From: Halictus rubicundus
Lineage: Eukaryota > Arthropoda > Insecta > Hymenoptera > Halictidae
Reading direction: 5' to 3'
DNA length: 64,000 bases
Assembly: GCF_050948215.1 (NCBI RefSeq)
Contig: NC_135152.1
Location: 6,730,310 to 6,794,309 of the forward strand
Made by a program: the position numbers and the translations under genes. This document shows, piece by piece, positions 12,641-24,049 of this stretch (positions within the stretch are counted from its first letter, which is position 1; every line of letters starts with the position of its first letter). The notes below the pieces were generated by a model. That model did no database searches. It was not told the origin of the DNA and worked only from the letters and a program-made list of their open reading frames with translations.

Positions 12641-14617
12641 GAACGAGATTCTCATAGACCTGGACAACAGATACACTGGGGGGCCAGGTTGTATAAGAAT
12701 TCTTGTGAAATTCTTTCAGCGACCCCCGAAGATCATAAACACAAGATCTTGATGAACTCTGGAAACCGACGCAAAGTCCGGAATAGTCTTAAGCGTGCCG
12801 CAAAAATTTTCTTAGCTGAAGACCGAGGCTCGTAAAAACAAGGTTTTTACGTGGGCTGGAAAGGCCGATAAGGTTGGGCGAGGGTGCAGCGTCGCGGTTA
12901 TTACGAAGCACCCGGTAGACTGTCCTCGGTTCAAGTTCAAGGAGCATAAAGAGGAGATGTTCATGGATATGCGAGTGGCTCGGCCGCCACGGGGGATGGA
13001 CGCCGCGACTGGAAATAGTTTAATAAGAACTCGGCTGGCGTGGAGAGGAAAAGCTCCTCTCTTTTCTCGGTGGAAAGGAGCTCGAGGAAGCTAGCTGGGC
13101 TTTGTTACGATGCGCGGACGAAGAAGCGTACAGGGCTGGGAGATTATTTTGGGTATTCTGTCGCGGCTTTATAAGCTGCCGCGTGCGTTCTCTTTTCTGC
13201 TCGGCTCTGCCCGGCTCCGATCCGCTCGGCTACGCGTCGGGATAAGCGAGCGGGCAGGCCGATATTAAAGCTTCCTATTCCGAGGATCCTTCCCGCGGAA
13301 CATTAACCCTAGGAATATCTACTGCTGTGTGTGCGTGTGCGCCGGAATGCTCTCAGCCGGGCGCTTATTAAATTTCCCGAAAGTTTTATACACTCACCTG
13401 GCCGGCTTTATCGGGCCGCGGTAATACCGCGGATTTCTTTGATTACCTCGCGGCTCAGACGTCTGGAAAATTCTCGCGATACACAGTCCTGGGAACTGCG
13501 CGCCGCCTAAGTTCGCCAGTAGATCGTCGAGATTCCGGGAAATATTAAGAAAGAATGCACCGAAAACCTGAGGGATCGTCTTTCTCTTCTATTTAGGGCG
13601 ATTCTCATAAAGACTTCGCTTGCTCCGACCGTATTGCTCGCCCGACGATTTTGTTTATCGGTTTGAACGTTTGCGTAACCCGCTGGTTCATGACAAAATC
13701 GAGTAGGCCCTTTGAGGAATTATTTCTAGGCCTTTGCACACGGAGCTATTTTAATCGCGAAACCAATTTTTCTTCCGACCTCTAATATTCCCATTTTACA
13801 CAATAACTATTGCTAGATCCGTTATAGGAACAATAACTGAAACGAACATTTTCCTGGCAACGGAGCAGCTCCAAAGTGTTACGAGTAACAGACAACTGCG
13901 ATCAAGTATAAAACCAGGTCTCGTTTGAAGTCCCCCGAAGCTCGTTCAGCGTGAAAATCGCAAAAAGAAGCGCAGCAACAGACGAAAACTCCATTTCCAC
14001 TGACAAGATTTGATCACGGTACGCGAGCTTCCTGTTTAGTCTTTATGCTCGCGGATTGGCCAGCGAAAACGCGAATTTGTGGGAGGAAAAAACCTGGCTT
14101 TCATGCCGCTGAATGGCTATTACTAACGCTCCGTGCTCAACCGTATTGTCTAAAGCGTCGAGAGAACAACGTCCGTGTAAGAAGTGAGAACCGCGCGTCG
14201 ATGAGACAAAGGAGCATCTTGCATCGTTGCAAACGATCTTTCACCCGAGACATGTTTACAGAAGAATTAAATAAATCTGTCCCTTCGCGCGAGCCGTTTC
14301 CGGCGAGTCTGTACGGTAAATTCGTCGCGACGGACGAAAAAGGTCATCAAAAAAGGGCGGCAAAAGCCGCGCAGGAAAAATTACCAACGTCAGGAACAAA
14401 TCCCGCGAAGAGACGGCGAGCACAAAGCCGCGAGGAACGGTAAAACCGCGGGAAAGGGGGCGGCATAGGAGCAAAACCGCCGGACGAAGGGTCCAAGGAC
14501 GAGAGAGGCAGGATTTAGGGCGGGAAGGGGGTGGAAGATGTTTAAAACGTTCAAAGACTTGTCGTTGTTTTCCGGACGGGCATCGCGGCCAGAAAAGCCG
14601 CGGTTTTCCTGCTTCCA
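12641..14617. other. GC-rich non-coding stretch
   Basis: TTAGCTGAAGA followed by a CGTAA phrase occurs near 12612 and again, diverged, near 12812, about 200 bp apart, suggesting an old local duplication. The plus-strand frame at 14045-14443 (132 codons, Lys/Arg-rich towards its end) matches no family I recognise and has no clear gene context. I do not call it a gene. Confidence 0.45.
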
Positions 14618-14830
14618 CCGCCTCCAACCCACTTCAACCCCCTGTTACTCTTTTCAACCCCGAACTCTCTCTTCCACCCCCAATTCTCTCCCTCTGACCC
14701 TCTGTTACTCTCTTCTACCCCGTACTCTTTTCTACCCCTAACTCTCTCCCACCTCCTGCTAGCCTCTTTCACCTCCGACCCCTTGCAACCCCCTTTCACC
14801 CTCTCCCACCCCCGCTTTCTTCCACCTGTC
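14618..14830. repeat. Pyrimidine tract with irregular TCTYNACCCC minisatellite
   Basis: About 210 bp of the plus strand is almost free of G. It is built of loose repeats of about 12-25 bp such as CTCTCTTCCACCCCC, CTCTTCTACCCC and CTCTTTTCTACCCC. Such tracts can form triplex DNA. The open frames crossing it are a consequence of the repeat. Confidence 0.7.
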
Positions 14831-15722
14831 GGCAGCCAGGGAAGCAAGGGCAACAGAGGGATGATAAAAGCGGCCGGCGACGTGGAAACGGCGGGAAAAA
14901 GAGCGATATGAATTATTACCGGGCGTCCACGCACAAACTCACCCTCACCCCCGTTCACCAACGAACGGACAACCCTTGTCACTTGTGTTCGCAGTACATA
15001 AATTCGGACATCGCTTCCCGCGGGGTTTCCGGGGATTATTATGGCCACTTCTGTTCTGTTTCGCTGATTATGGACGGTATCGAGCTCCCCGTGGACCGGC
15101 ACCACTGTTTTCCCCTCTTTTTTTCGGCTCGGATGTCGGTGGAACTGTATCCGATGATAATTGGGAGCTTGTTTGATGCCCTGACGAATAATTGATTCGT
15201 TGTCACCCGATTTATTGATTGTTTCAGGCCGCCGTTCGGTGGAGGGAGGCTGGAAATATTGTTACGGGGCGGTGGTTTGCTTTGTGTGATCGGGGAATCG
15301 ATATTTCTTTAATGAATGTTGAAAGAAGTACTGCAATTACCGTATCATTATCGTGATGATTACAATGTGGTTCTCTGGGTATCATTTTCTGCATTGGTTG
15401 CAAGGAACGAGCGTTTGATCAACATTTTGTTCTTTTATTCTCTTTCATTCGATCAGAATCTTTTATATCATTCAATTATTTTAAACTTATAACTGCTTCA
15501 AACTTTGTCTACTCATTTTTGCAGAAATTCAGTGAAAAGAAATCCTAATAAATTGTTCTCACGACGTATGTACATTATACATATACTTACCATTCTTGTT
15601 AATAGAATCGAACGTTCAACGAAATAAATTCCTTTGTGAGCGTCATTCTTTTGAATAAATCAATGTTTCAAATTGCAAATTTCCATGAACATCTACAATC
15701 TATTCACAGAAAAAGAAATTAA
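14831..15722. other. Non-coding stretch, no gene recognised
   Basis: GC-rich to about 15300, then AT-rich up to the piggyBac derivative. No terminal repeats, RNA gene or plausible exon could be identified. Confidence 0.5.
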
Positions 15723-15726
15723 TTAA

Positions 15727-16360
15727 CCCTCAGCGCTCCGCGCGTTTCTCGAGTACTGTCTACCAGCAACTTATTTTGGGCGGGAAAGATTACACGTCCT
15801 TGTGAATGCATTTGATTTTATTTATTTTATAAATATACATTTTCCTATTGTAAATAAAAGATAAATTTTAAATTTTGTACTTCACCATGGTGTGATATCT
15901 TTGGTAACAATCTCCCATGTGCATTCTGGGTTTACTTGGGCAAGTGTCACAGTATTCACTTGTTTGACGTCTGCCATCCAATTGTTTCCTTTTAGAGCAC
16001 ACTACGAACGAACTTGTAACGAATCTTCGCTTTCACTTTCGATAATTCTCATTCTTCGTCTCTTTGGTAGTATAATTTCGCTACTACTACTTGAAGTGTC
16101 AGAATCATAACCAACATTGTCGTCCACAATGACTTTTAACTCTTCAAAATCAAATACGTCTTCAGTATCACTCAGCTCTAAATTCGCATCATAATATTTA
16201 TTTTTCTCCATGTCGCTAACCATAGAAAAGGTCAAAAAATGGTTTAATCGTAATGGTACAGACTTAGCACGTTTTAACTACAGATAACAATTGCTAACGC
16301 CGACGATAACGTACGCTAAAAACATTTGGCTCCGCAGCGGAGCCAACGGAGCTCTAAGGG
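15727..16360 (-). mobile_element. piggyBac deletion derivative with TTAA target duplication
   Basis: The 634-bp element is flanked by TTAA at 15723-15726 and 16361-16364, the hallmark of piggyBac insertion. The left end is CCCTCAGCGCTCCGCGCG. The reverse complement of the right end is CCCTTAGAGCTCCGTTGG, so the outer 14 bp agree apart from two positions. The inside carries the N-terminus and the C-terminus of a piggyBac transposase joined directly, so the catalytic core has been lost by internal deletion. The element is non-autonomous. Confidence 0.9.
15868..16235 (-). pseudogene. piggyBac transposase remnant: acidic N-terminus joined to C-terminal zinc domain
   Basis: The upstream part (16235 down to TAG at 16002) is open for 77 codons. 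It shows the acidic, serine-rich leader usual in this family (LELSDTEDVFDFEE, DSDTSSSSSE) and then a basic patch, PKRRRMR. Read one frame over, about 15868-16000 encodes a family-type C-terminal cysteine-rich domain: VCSKRKQLDGRR, then YCDTCPSKP, then MGDCYQRYHT, ending at TAA 15868-15870. The Cys-x2-Cys pair, the later Cys and the final His match the zinc-binding domain that binds the transposon ends in piggyBac proteins. The first Cys of the first pair is absent at the junction. The DDD catalytic core is wholly missing. The start could also be one of the Met codons at 16223 or 16211. Confidence 0.88.
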
Positions 16361-16364
16361 TTAA

Positions 16365-16988
16365 TAAATGTATATGAAAATTGTAGATGAAGCAAAGTTT
16401 CAAAAATCATTGTTTTAATTTCATAAAAGTCTACACATCCGAATGTACGGTCCGAACTAATTAAACTTCGTGCAGCAAAGGAGCAAGGGAAATACCAAAA
16501 TGGTTTCCCGCCGCTCCGCTCGGCATTCCCGCGATTCCCGACATCATTTTTCGGGGCGAGCAGTCCGCGAAAGACACACGAGCGTTTCACGCGGAACAAA
16601 TCGCGCGAAAATCTCCGTGTTCCTCCTCGGCTCTGTTTGTTTTCCGTCCTATTTTTATTCCCGTTCGATCCTTCGCCCCGTGTCGGCGGCCGACTATCGC
16701 TGTTCCTCGCGAACACGAGCGTAATCTGTGCGCTTTTCCTCCTTGTTTTCGTTTCCGGTTTTCGCTCGGCGCGTGTATACACATATAGATTTTTTTGCTC
16801 CGTGTTCCGACGCCTCTCTGGAACGCGACCGAATAAAATTTGTCGTTTCGTCGGGGGAAAAACGGTCGAGTTTTCCGCGCGGAATCCGCTTGCTCGGATG
16901 CCGCGCGCGTGTTTCCACCGAGAGCCGACTGCAGTTTACAGAGTGTTTTGCAGGCGAATTAAATTTCGCGAACGAGTACCGCCGCGAG

Positions 16989-17021
<33 letters not shown>

Positions 17022-18545
17022 GGAGAGAATGAGAACGGTGACCGAGTCGAGCATTAGGCGGGAATTAAAGTTATGGTGACTGCCACCGTTCAAACGGCGG
17101 ACAGTCATTTTTGGCACGGACGATGAGTGTCACGGAATTTATGCCAGCCAGATCGCGTTTACTGTAAATTGACTTCAATCCGGGATTATCACGCGACCGG
17201 CGCCCGCGGCAGGATCACGCGGCTTTCGCGGTTCTACGCGATACCGAGACTTTATTCTCGAACCATAGGAATTTAGTGGAACACTGGCCGGTGCGCACGG
17301 TCCTCGCAAAATCAGATTTTCGCGGAAATACCGGAATCCCCATTTGTGGAATAGCGTTTGGTCTCTCGAATGTAATACGTATAAATCAAACGGTAAATTA
17401 ATCGGGTTAGACTGTGAATCTTTATAACGTGTGCAAATTTGTAAAATGCAAGCAAGCAATTAATGCTGATAGCAACGGTTAGACTGCGCACCTGCGCGAT
17501 AAAAATTGTCCACATCAATTGTAAGAAACGTCCGCCATAAGCTTATCTTTTTTTCCTTTAAAAATCTTAATAGATCGATAAGGGTACACTGATATTTTCA
17601 AAGCCTTATTTGAATTATTTTAAATCACAGCCTAGCTCATTTTATTTTGATCCGTCAAAATATTTCTTAGGCTATTACATCATATTCGATCACTTTTGTT
17701 TAACCGTGTGGCAAAAATGGGGGCGAGAAAATGTACGCTGTTGTCAGCAAACGCTGTACCGCAGAGCACCGCAAATGTTCGTAGCCGAATTTTCACGAAA
17801 AGAGCGACGAGAAAGCAACGAAAAAATCCGTTTCATCGCGTTTTCATCCATTCGCGTTACCAGCGGCTTTTTCTTGTTATTTCGCGGCGCATCGTCGACG
17901 CTGTAATTTTTTAAATGATCCGTGGGAATGGGAGCCGATCGTAGCATACGTCACGCCGGTGCGGTGGTTGGAAGCGAGCGAAAAAAACCCCGGTATATTT
18001 TCACGCGATTTATTCGCGCGGAATGGCATCGCGTATCTCCGGTCGATCATCGGCCGAAAAACGACACGCGTTACGAGTTGTGAAATTAGCATTTCCCTCG
18101 GGCTGTCCTCGATTTACAAGCTCGACCCTTCCCCCTCCTATCGGTTCCCCTCCTCGCCCTTTGCCATCCCTTTTCCCCACCCGTTACGCACCCACCATTC
18201 CACGCCGCACCCTTCGTCGTCGGTTTTGCAATTTCAGCACGGAGAACTCCGTTGCGGTAATCCGCAATGGCAGGCCCGCGCGATATCGCAATTATGACGC
18301 TTCTGAATAAATTAGTCCGGCGCCATGCGCGGCCTCTGCGCCGCGTTTAACTCGATACGCGGTCTGTCACGTGTCCAGTCACGATAACCGGTCGTTATCG
18401 TCCCACACGTCCGATGGAAAATCGGCGATCTGTCGCTGCTAATCGAGATCGTCGAGCTTTTTCATCCGGCGATCGAGAAATTATCCCATCGCGACCCTCT
18501 TCCCCTTCTTACCTTTCTTAGAGATGTATCTCAAAGGATGATTTC
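16365..18545. other. GC-rich non-coding stretch
   Basis: Mixed GC-rich DNA with open frames on both strands that match no known family. It includes a (GA)n tract (16987-17028). The 17040-17300 and 17930-18480 parts are rich in CGCG and AATT words, a texture also seen at 25.5-26.1, 27.8-28.6 and 60.0-61.3 kb. These could be regulatory, but nothing specific can be supported. Confidence 0.45.
16987..17028. repeat. (GA)n microsatellite
   Basis: Interrupted GA run of about 42 bp with AAAG and GGG interruptions. Confidence 0.9.
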
Positions 18546-19095
18546 ATTTTTCGCACCGTGTTTGATCGCGTTTGGAGATGTTTGATGTAGAAATCGCACC
18601 CCTGCGTCCTCCTCCCCCTTACTATTTTTCGTAGTAAAATATTTTGGAAGACGAATTTATTTTCTGACCGTGTTTGACTATGTTTGAATGCATCTGATTG
18701 ACAAACTCTTAATGAAATATTTAGGAAAGACGTATTTATTTTTCGCACCGTGTTTGATCGCGTTTGGAGATGTTTGATGTAGAAATCGCACCCCTGCGTC
18801 CTCCTCCCCCTTACTATTTTTCGTAGTAAAATATTTTAGAAGACGAATTTATTTTCTGACCGTGTTTGACTATGTTTGAATGCATCTGATTGACAAACTC
18901 TTAATGAAATATTTAGGAAAGACGAATATATTTTTCGCACTGTGTTTAATCGTGTTTGAAGACGTTTGAAGTAGTTTGAAGAAGAAATCGTCCCCCCAAT
19001 CTCCTATTCCCGGTTACTATTTTTCTTAGTGAAATATTTTGGAAGACAAATTAATTTTTTGACGGTGTTTGACTGTGCTTGAATACATCTGATTC
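18546..19095. repeat. 192-bp tandem repeat, about three units, each of two related halves
   Basis: TTTTTCGCACCGTGTTTGAT recurs with TCGCAC at 18551, 18743 and (diverged) 18935, an exact 192-bp period. Units 1 and 2 are nearly identical and unit 3 is diverged. Inside each unit ACCGTGTTTGA occurs twice, 112 and then 80 bp apart, so the unit is itself an old duplication. It has no coding capacity. Confidence 0.92.
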
Positions 19096-19197
19096 AGAAT
19101 TTCTCATCTAGTATCCCTTTCTTCCCTTTCTGTTTCTTTTTGGTAGTAGTAGTAGTACATTAAAATTTCGTTTACTCGAACACGTCGATAACTAACA

Positions 19198-19394
19198 AGT
19201 AGACTGTGGACTTTACGCATTTGCAACAAAAATAAGTGAATTAAAACAATGGTAATATTTAAAGAATCTTAAAATACCCTCGTATTATTTTCGATTTTTG
19301 TAAAAAGATTAAGCAAAGAATTAAATATCTAAGTTGCTCCAGTATCTTGCAATTAATGCTGACAATTTTCAATGAAAATCCACAGTCCACTACT
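19198..19394. mobile_element. MITE of the AGTAGACTGTGG family
   Basis: The left end is AGTAGACTGTGGACTTTACG. The right end is CCACAGTCCACTACT, its reverse complement with a short insertion. The element is about 197 bp and AT-rich. Related copies lie at 40738-40915 and 52806-52972, with more single ends near 805, 2430, 2760, 2888, 3277 and 34560. Confidence 0.7.
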
Positions 19395-20562
19395 CAACGA
19401 ACGAAAATTAGCAAATTAATGAAACTATGTTCCGTGCATCAGTTTGTTTTCCAAGACAATTATTTATCTCCAAACAGAAGTGTCTTATTTTTTAATTCAG
19501 TAGTGTGCAGTGCTGTAGTAATTTTTTCTGTGCAGAGTAAAAAATTCTGCCCGACAGAACACATCGAAGGATTGATAAGAACAATGAAAGATTGCGATTT
19601 CGTGACGAGCCGCGCGACAACGCGACGCAATGAAGGACCGCGCAGCCCCAGCACACCGGTTGCGTTTAACCTAATGACACCCTAATTTCCAAGATAAGAC
19701 GGCGCGCCTTTAAACGCGTTTAATCCCCCCCGAATGCACGATTATATTTACCAACATAACGTCTCCCGTCAGTGTATCATAATTACGCCGCTTTTAACTA
19801 AATTATGACGACGCCCCGGCGCGTGCACGCCGCCGCTTGAACTCGATGCATCGCCTGACACACGGTGCACACAGGGCTTACAAATTTCAGGCCCGCCATC
19901 ACGGTTGCAGAGTGTACGCAGATTCGAACTTGGCCGAACAATTTCGAAACCTTCGCGAACTTCGATCTTCCCGTGAATTCATCGAGTTAAGGGAAGATGG
20001 TTAACACCTCAGCTTCTTCCTTCATCTTGTTATTCGGGCACAGACATGCACACGAGTAGTCATCTATCTACCGGCAATTGTTTCCTAATTTTGCAAAGTC
20101 TTCAATCAGTCATTTCATTCGTGAACGTACGACACACCCCCGGTAACGTAATCTACTAATTTGGCTTATTATTATTTATTTAATGATTTAAACCAAGTAT
20201 GGTTCACGTAGCATATACAATACATGAAGATATTAACATATTACATAATAGCTTAACACGTGACTTAACCTAACTTAACTTAAGACTAGTTTATATAGCT
20301 TCGGCTTGGTTGCACCATTTTAATGAAATTAAATTTTAATTGCACATCGCCTAATAAAATCGAAAATAATTTTCAGACCTTTCGTATGAATCGTAATTTC
20401 GTGGATTTAAACTGCAATTCGAAAATTGGTCATCTTAGGATTTCTTATGCAATTATTAAATGCTTAGGATTGTTATAGAACATGTAAAGAAAATGTATTT
20501 CTTTAATTTATTATTTGGCGGTATATCTTCAAGTGACGGTGGAGTAGAGAACGTTCCAGACG

Positions 20563-20564
<2 letters not shown>
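19395..20564. other. Non-coding stretch, no gene recognised
   Basis: Mixed composition. CTTAACCTAACTTAACTTAA near 20270 resembles degenerate telomere-like words but is far too short to call. No gene, RNA or complete element was found. Confidence 0.5.
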
Positions 20565-20609
<45 letters not shown>

Positions 20610-20613
20610 GAGA
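20565..20613. repeat. (GA)n microsatellite
   Basis: GA dinucleotide run of about 49 bp with one GGG interruption. Confidence 0.95.
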
Positions 20614-20940
20614 TGAAAAGTTTTGTAGAGACGTGTGGAAAAAACAGAAAAAAGTTGTGTCAAAACGTCAACCTCCGCAATAAAGAATCGTTGGTAAAAG
20701 GGAATTGTCACTTGGATAATAAACTTTAAATGTCGTTCCTCCTTTTCAGGTAAAGCGTTTGTGTATGTAATGTAAATAATGTAAATAATATTTATTTGAA
20801 CCACATTAAAATCTTTTCAGAGCAACGCACACGAGTTTACTTCTTTCGCCAATTTCCAAGATAATAATAGAATAATCTTATAAACATATGAGTTTTAAGC
20901 TCCCTTTTGGTAGAGCACAATTACTGAAATTGATAATTAA

Positions 20941-21179
20941 CCCTTAGCACTCGAATGGCGACTGTAAGACGCCACTAAAAATTGCTGTACATTATTCAAA
21001 ATATTTTTTACATTATTAAATTTGTTTGTATTTAATAAATTACTAAACATTTGTGTACTGTACGAGTAAATTGCACCGTTTTCGTATGTATAGCATGAAA
21101 ACATATATATAGAAGGGAAATATTCTAGGTCGGACGAAATGTTTCGTTTTCGAGTTAAAATGGCTTCAAGTGCAAAGGG
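20941..21179. mobile_element. TTAA-type MITE, copy 2 (CCCTTAGC ends)
   Basis: This 239-bp element is nearly identical to 10402-10641. It starts CCCTTAGCACTCGAATGGC and ends GGCTTCAAGTGCAAAGGG. The left flank is TTAA (20937-20940) and the right flank TGAA, a decayed duplicate. The close match between the copies points to fairly recent activity of the family. Confidence 0.85.
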
Positions 21180-22166
21180 TGAATATGCTTCCAGTACCCA
21201 ACAAGCCAATCAACGTCCACAAAACATACGAAACAGTCCCCCAGTTCCAGAAACGTAACAGGTGTGTGCACATTCTTGACCAACCATACGCAACCATCTC
21301 AACACCACTTTTGCTTCATTTTCCCTCGGCCAAGAATGACCGTCCGTCCGAAAACGAACATCCTCGCCGTTCCAAATCCGCCGGACCTTCGTTCCAGCGA
21401 GGAAGAGACATTCCCAGGTCCATTTCCGCGGGATAACAGAAAACATTGAGCAACCGTGGAAAGAAAGTAGGTGCTGGGCGATCTCGCATGCGAGGATCCA
21501 GCCGGGGACCATCAATTTAGCCCCACTTTCGGGTCCCAGGATTGCTCGCGCTAGTACAACAGTTGTTTGTACCGTCCCGTTCTGTTGCTTTATTATTTCC
21601 TTCCTCTGTATCACGGTAGCGCATACAAACTCACCGGCACACGCGCACACGCGTGTCCACACGTGCAGAAGCCGGCAGTTTCTCCCTTTCTACGTGTGCC
21701 CTCGACGTCCAATTTGCCTGCGCGTTACCCGGTATTACGCGCGCTGCATAATGCACCGAATAGCACGGCCGGCCGTCGAGATGCACGCGTTTATCAACCA
21801 GGATAAAACGATTGAAGCAACCCGCGTTTCTGTACGGTTCGAGAGGGATGGGGCAGAGGGCGAATTTTTTGAAAAGCAAGGTTATCGATCCTAAGACGAC
21901 CTATTTTCGAATTGCAGTCCAAATCCACGAAATTACGTTTCATCAAGGTTGTATTTCACAGAAATCGACAGCAAGAGCTCGAGCGTGTTACCCTGAGGAA
22001 CGCGTGGGGGTTAAATTGGCTATTGTCATTGGAAAATTGTTTAGACCAAAACCACAATGAATTTGGAGATCGAAGTCTCGCATTTGTTGTGAACTCTTAA
22101 ACTTCGACGTGCGATTTTTTGCCGCCATTTTATTGAACGTTGACACATTCGAGACGAAACTTACTA
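21180..22166. other. Non-coding stretch, no gene recognised
   Basis: GC-rich from 21180 to about 21880, with the minus-strand frame 21210-21662 (150 codons) matching no recognised family. It lacks a clear context and I do not call it a gene. Confidence 0.45.
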
Positions 22167-22168
22167 TA

Positions 22169-22553
22169 CAGTAAGGAGCAAAACTGAACACACATACGAA
22201 ATTTTACAGTGGTACTCTATTACACCAGAATATTGCGAGAATGTAGTATTAAGTATGCCTAAACGTATTCAGGCAATGATCAAGGTTACAGGTTCATGGA
22301 CGAAATATTAAGTGTACGAAAATCTGAAATGTTTACTCAAAATTAGTTGCGGTGCCAAACCGACTACACGAAAAAAAAAAATTGAATGAAGCGAAATAAT
22401 AATAATATCACAAACGTTAAGTTTGTCTTGAAAAGCCAAAAGATTGTAGATAATACTAAGTATTTTGTTTCTTTTGTATTCTACGTGAAAATATTGAATA
22501 AAAAATTATTTTTCTTAAAATGTCGTATGTGTGTTCAGTTTTGCTCCTTACTG
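22169..22553. mobile_element. Tc1/mariner-type MITE with perfect 31-bp inverted repeats
   Basis: The left end begins CAGTAAGGAGCAAAACTGAA and matches the reverse complement of the right end without mismatch over 31 bp (22169-22199 against 22523-22553). TA lies directly outside both ends (22167-22168 and 22554-22555). The 385-bp body is AT-rich, with no transposase recognised. CAGT ends and a TA target fit the Tc1/mariner superfamily. Confidence 0.92.
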
Positions 22554-22555
22554 TA

Positions 22556-23825
22556 CATCTATGTACAAACTCAAGAAGCAGCAGCGATGAGTGTCTTTCT
22601 AAACAAAAGTTGCAGGTGCAACTTACTTGTAAGCTGGAAAAATTCGCGGCTCGTGGAAGAGGTCAGGAAAATATTTGGAATCTGCAATTGACGAAGCACG
22701 AAAGCGCCGTTTTCCCGTTTTGTAGAAGTTACGAGTACAACTTTCGAAAAGCGGGGGATATCGATCGGGGCGCCGATAACGCGATAACGGGATTTCGAAA
22801 CGGAACGGAACAGAACGGCCAGGATCAATCCTTCCGGGCGGCCTTTCAAACGCGTCCCGATCCTGTTAACCTCCTTTGCGGTTCGACCGTATTTTTCCGG
22901 TCGGAACGTATCAAAGTACCCCCTACCCCCTCAACATCACCCCCCGCGAAAGGAGGAGGACGCAGCACCCCCACGATAATGTTCCGCGTAACGGGAGCAC
23001 CGAAAAGCGATCCGCTTTCGAACGTCTTTTCGCCGACGGAATTCAGTTCCCGGGCTACTATTTCGCATCCCCGAACAGCAGAAGATGCTTTAATCCTTTG
23101 CACACCGGGGATATTTGGTTGCGGTTAAATACCGGCGAGAGACGCTTGGGAGGATCGATAAAAATTGTTTTCGGACGGTTTTCGTGCTCTAGCGTGCAGA
23201 ATTGGAAAAGCACTTAATCATCCGCAAAAAGTTGCTGATATTTAACCCTCATGTAAACAACCAAAATTTTCTTCTTCAATGGATATTTTCATGTCGCAAA
23301 TTAATTTGCGATCCAAGAACATAAAAATCTACAATAATCTTACTATTTCTCAACAAACGTGTTAAAGAAGTTTTAAAAAGAAATTGAAAGCAGGCACTCG
23401 GGTACTCGATTAGGATTCTGTCTCACTGAAGGACCAACCAATGTTTTAAATTTTGAGTTCTGAAATTTGGAAATTTGAAGAGAAAGAAGGCAGAAGTTAC
23501 GGAATGTTATAAGTGACTGTTTAAATCACCAGTATTTCATATTCAGAAGGTCGATTAAGATTTGCTTGGCGCACAATTAGGTGGCTAGAGCTTAAAAGCT
23601 CTGAAAATCCGAGGTGCATCTGGGTAAGTGGAGATGGGGCTATAAAGTCCGTTGCACTTTGGCGGAGAAGCGACGTCAAAAACATTTTTGTAACAAAAAG
23701 CATCGACGGTGGTGTCCGTAGGTGGCCGATGCTTCGCGAGGTAAAACCTACAATGTACGAGAAGGTATTCTATGTACCTACGAGACACATATAGAAAAAC
23801 TGCTGCAGAGACTGTCGTTGTAGTT
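22556..23825. other. Non-coding stretch, no gene recognised
   Basis: GC-rich to about 23220, then AT-rich. The frame at 22520-23128 runs across the right end of the MITE into GC-rich DNA and is not a gene. TTAATCCTTTGCACACCGGGG near 23091 resembles a lone end of a TTAA-type MITE. Confidence 0.5.
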
Positions 23826-23960
23826 TGGTTGGCTCAGTGAGCAGAATACTCGGCTGCCATCGGAAGAGGCCCGGGTTCGAATCCTCGGTCATCGAAAAAT
23901 ATTTTCCGTCGTCGAGAATGATCGGAGCGTAACAAACACACCAACAACAACAAAACTTGG
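23826..23960 (+). mobile_element. tRNA-like SINE head or tRNA pseudogene
   Basis: A Pol III A box-like TTGGCTCAGTGAG (about 23828) and a near-perfect B box GGGTTCGAATCC (about 23873-23884) stand at tRNA-like spacing. The intervening CGGCTGCCATCGG resembles an anticodon arm with a GCC loop but does not form a proper stem, so this is not a working tRNA. A CAA-rich stretch (ACACCAACAACAACAAAAC) follows about 50 bp later. A tRNA-derived SINE is the best reading. A lone tRNA pseudogene is the alternative. Confidence 0.5.
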
Positions 23961-24049
23961 GTGGAGCCTCGTGTACTGCAGGGGGTGGTAGTAGGGACGG
24001 GTGGGAGGGGGGATAGTCAACTGGGAAATCCAAAGGAGAAAACAGATAG

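Noticed and set aside
14045..14443. 132-codon plus-strand frame with a Lys/Arg-rich tail
   Set aside because: It starts plausibly but shows no known domain and has no splice or regulatory context; GC-rich DNA here opens frames on both strands.
20250..20285. Telomere-like TTAACCTAACTTAACTTAAG
   Set aside because: Too short and irregular to be a telomeric repeat.
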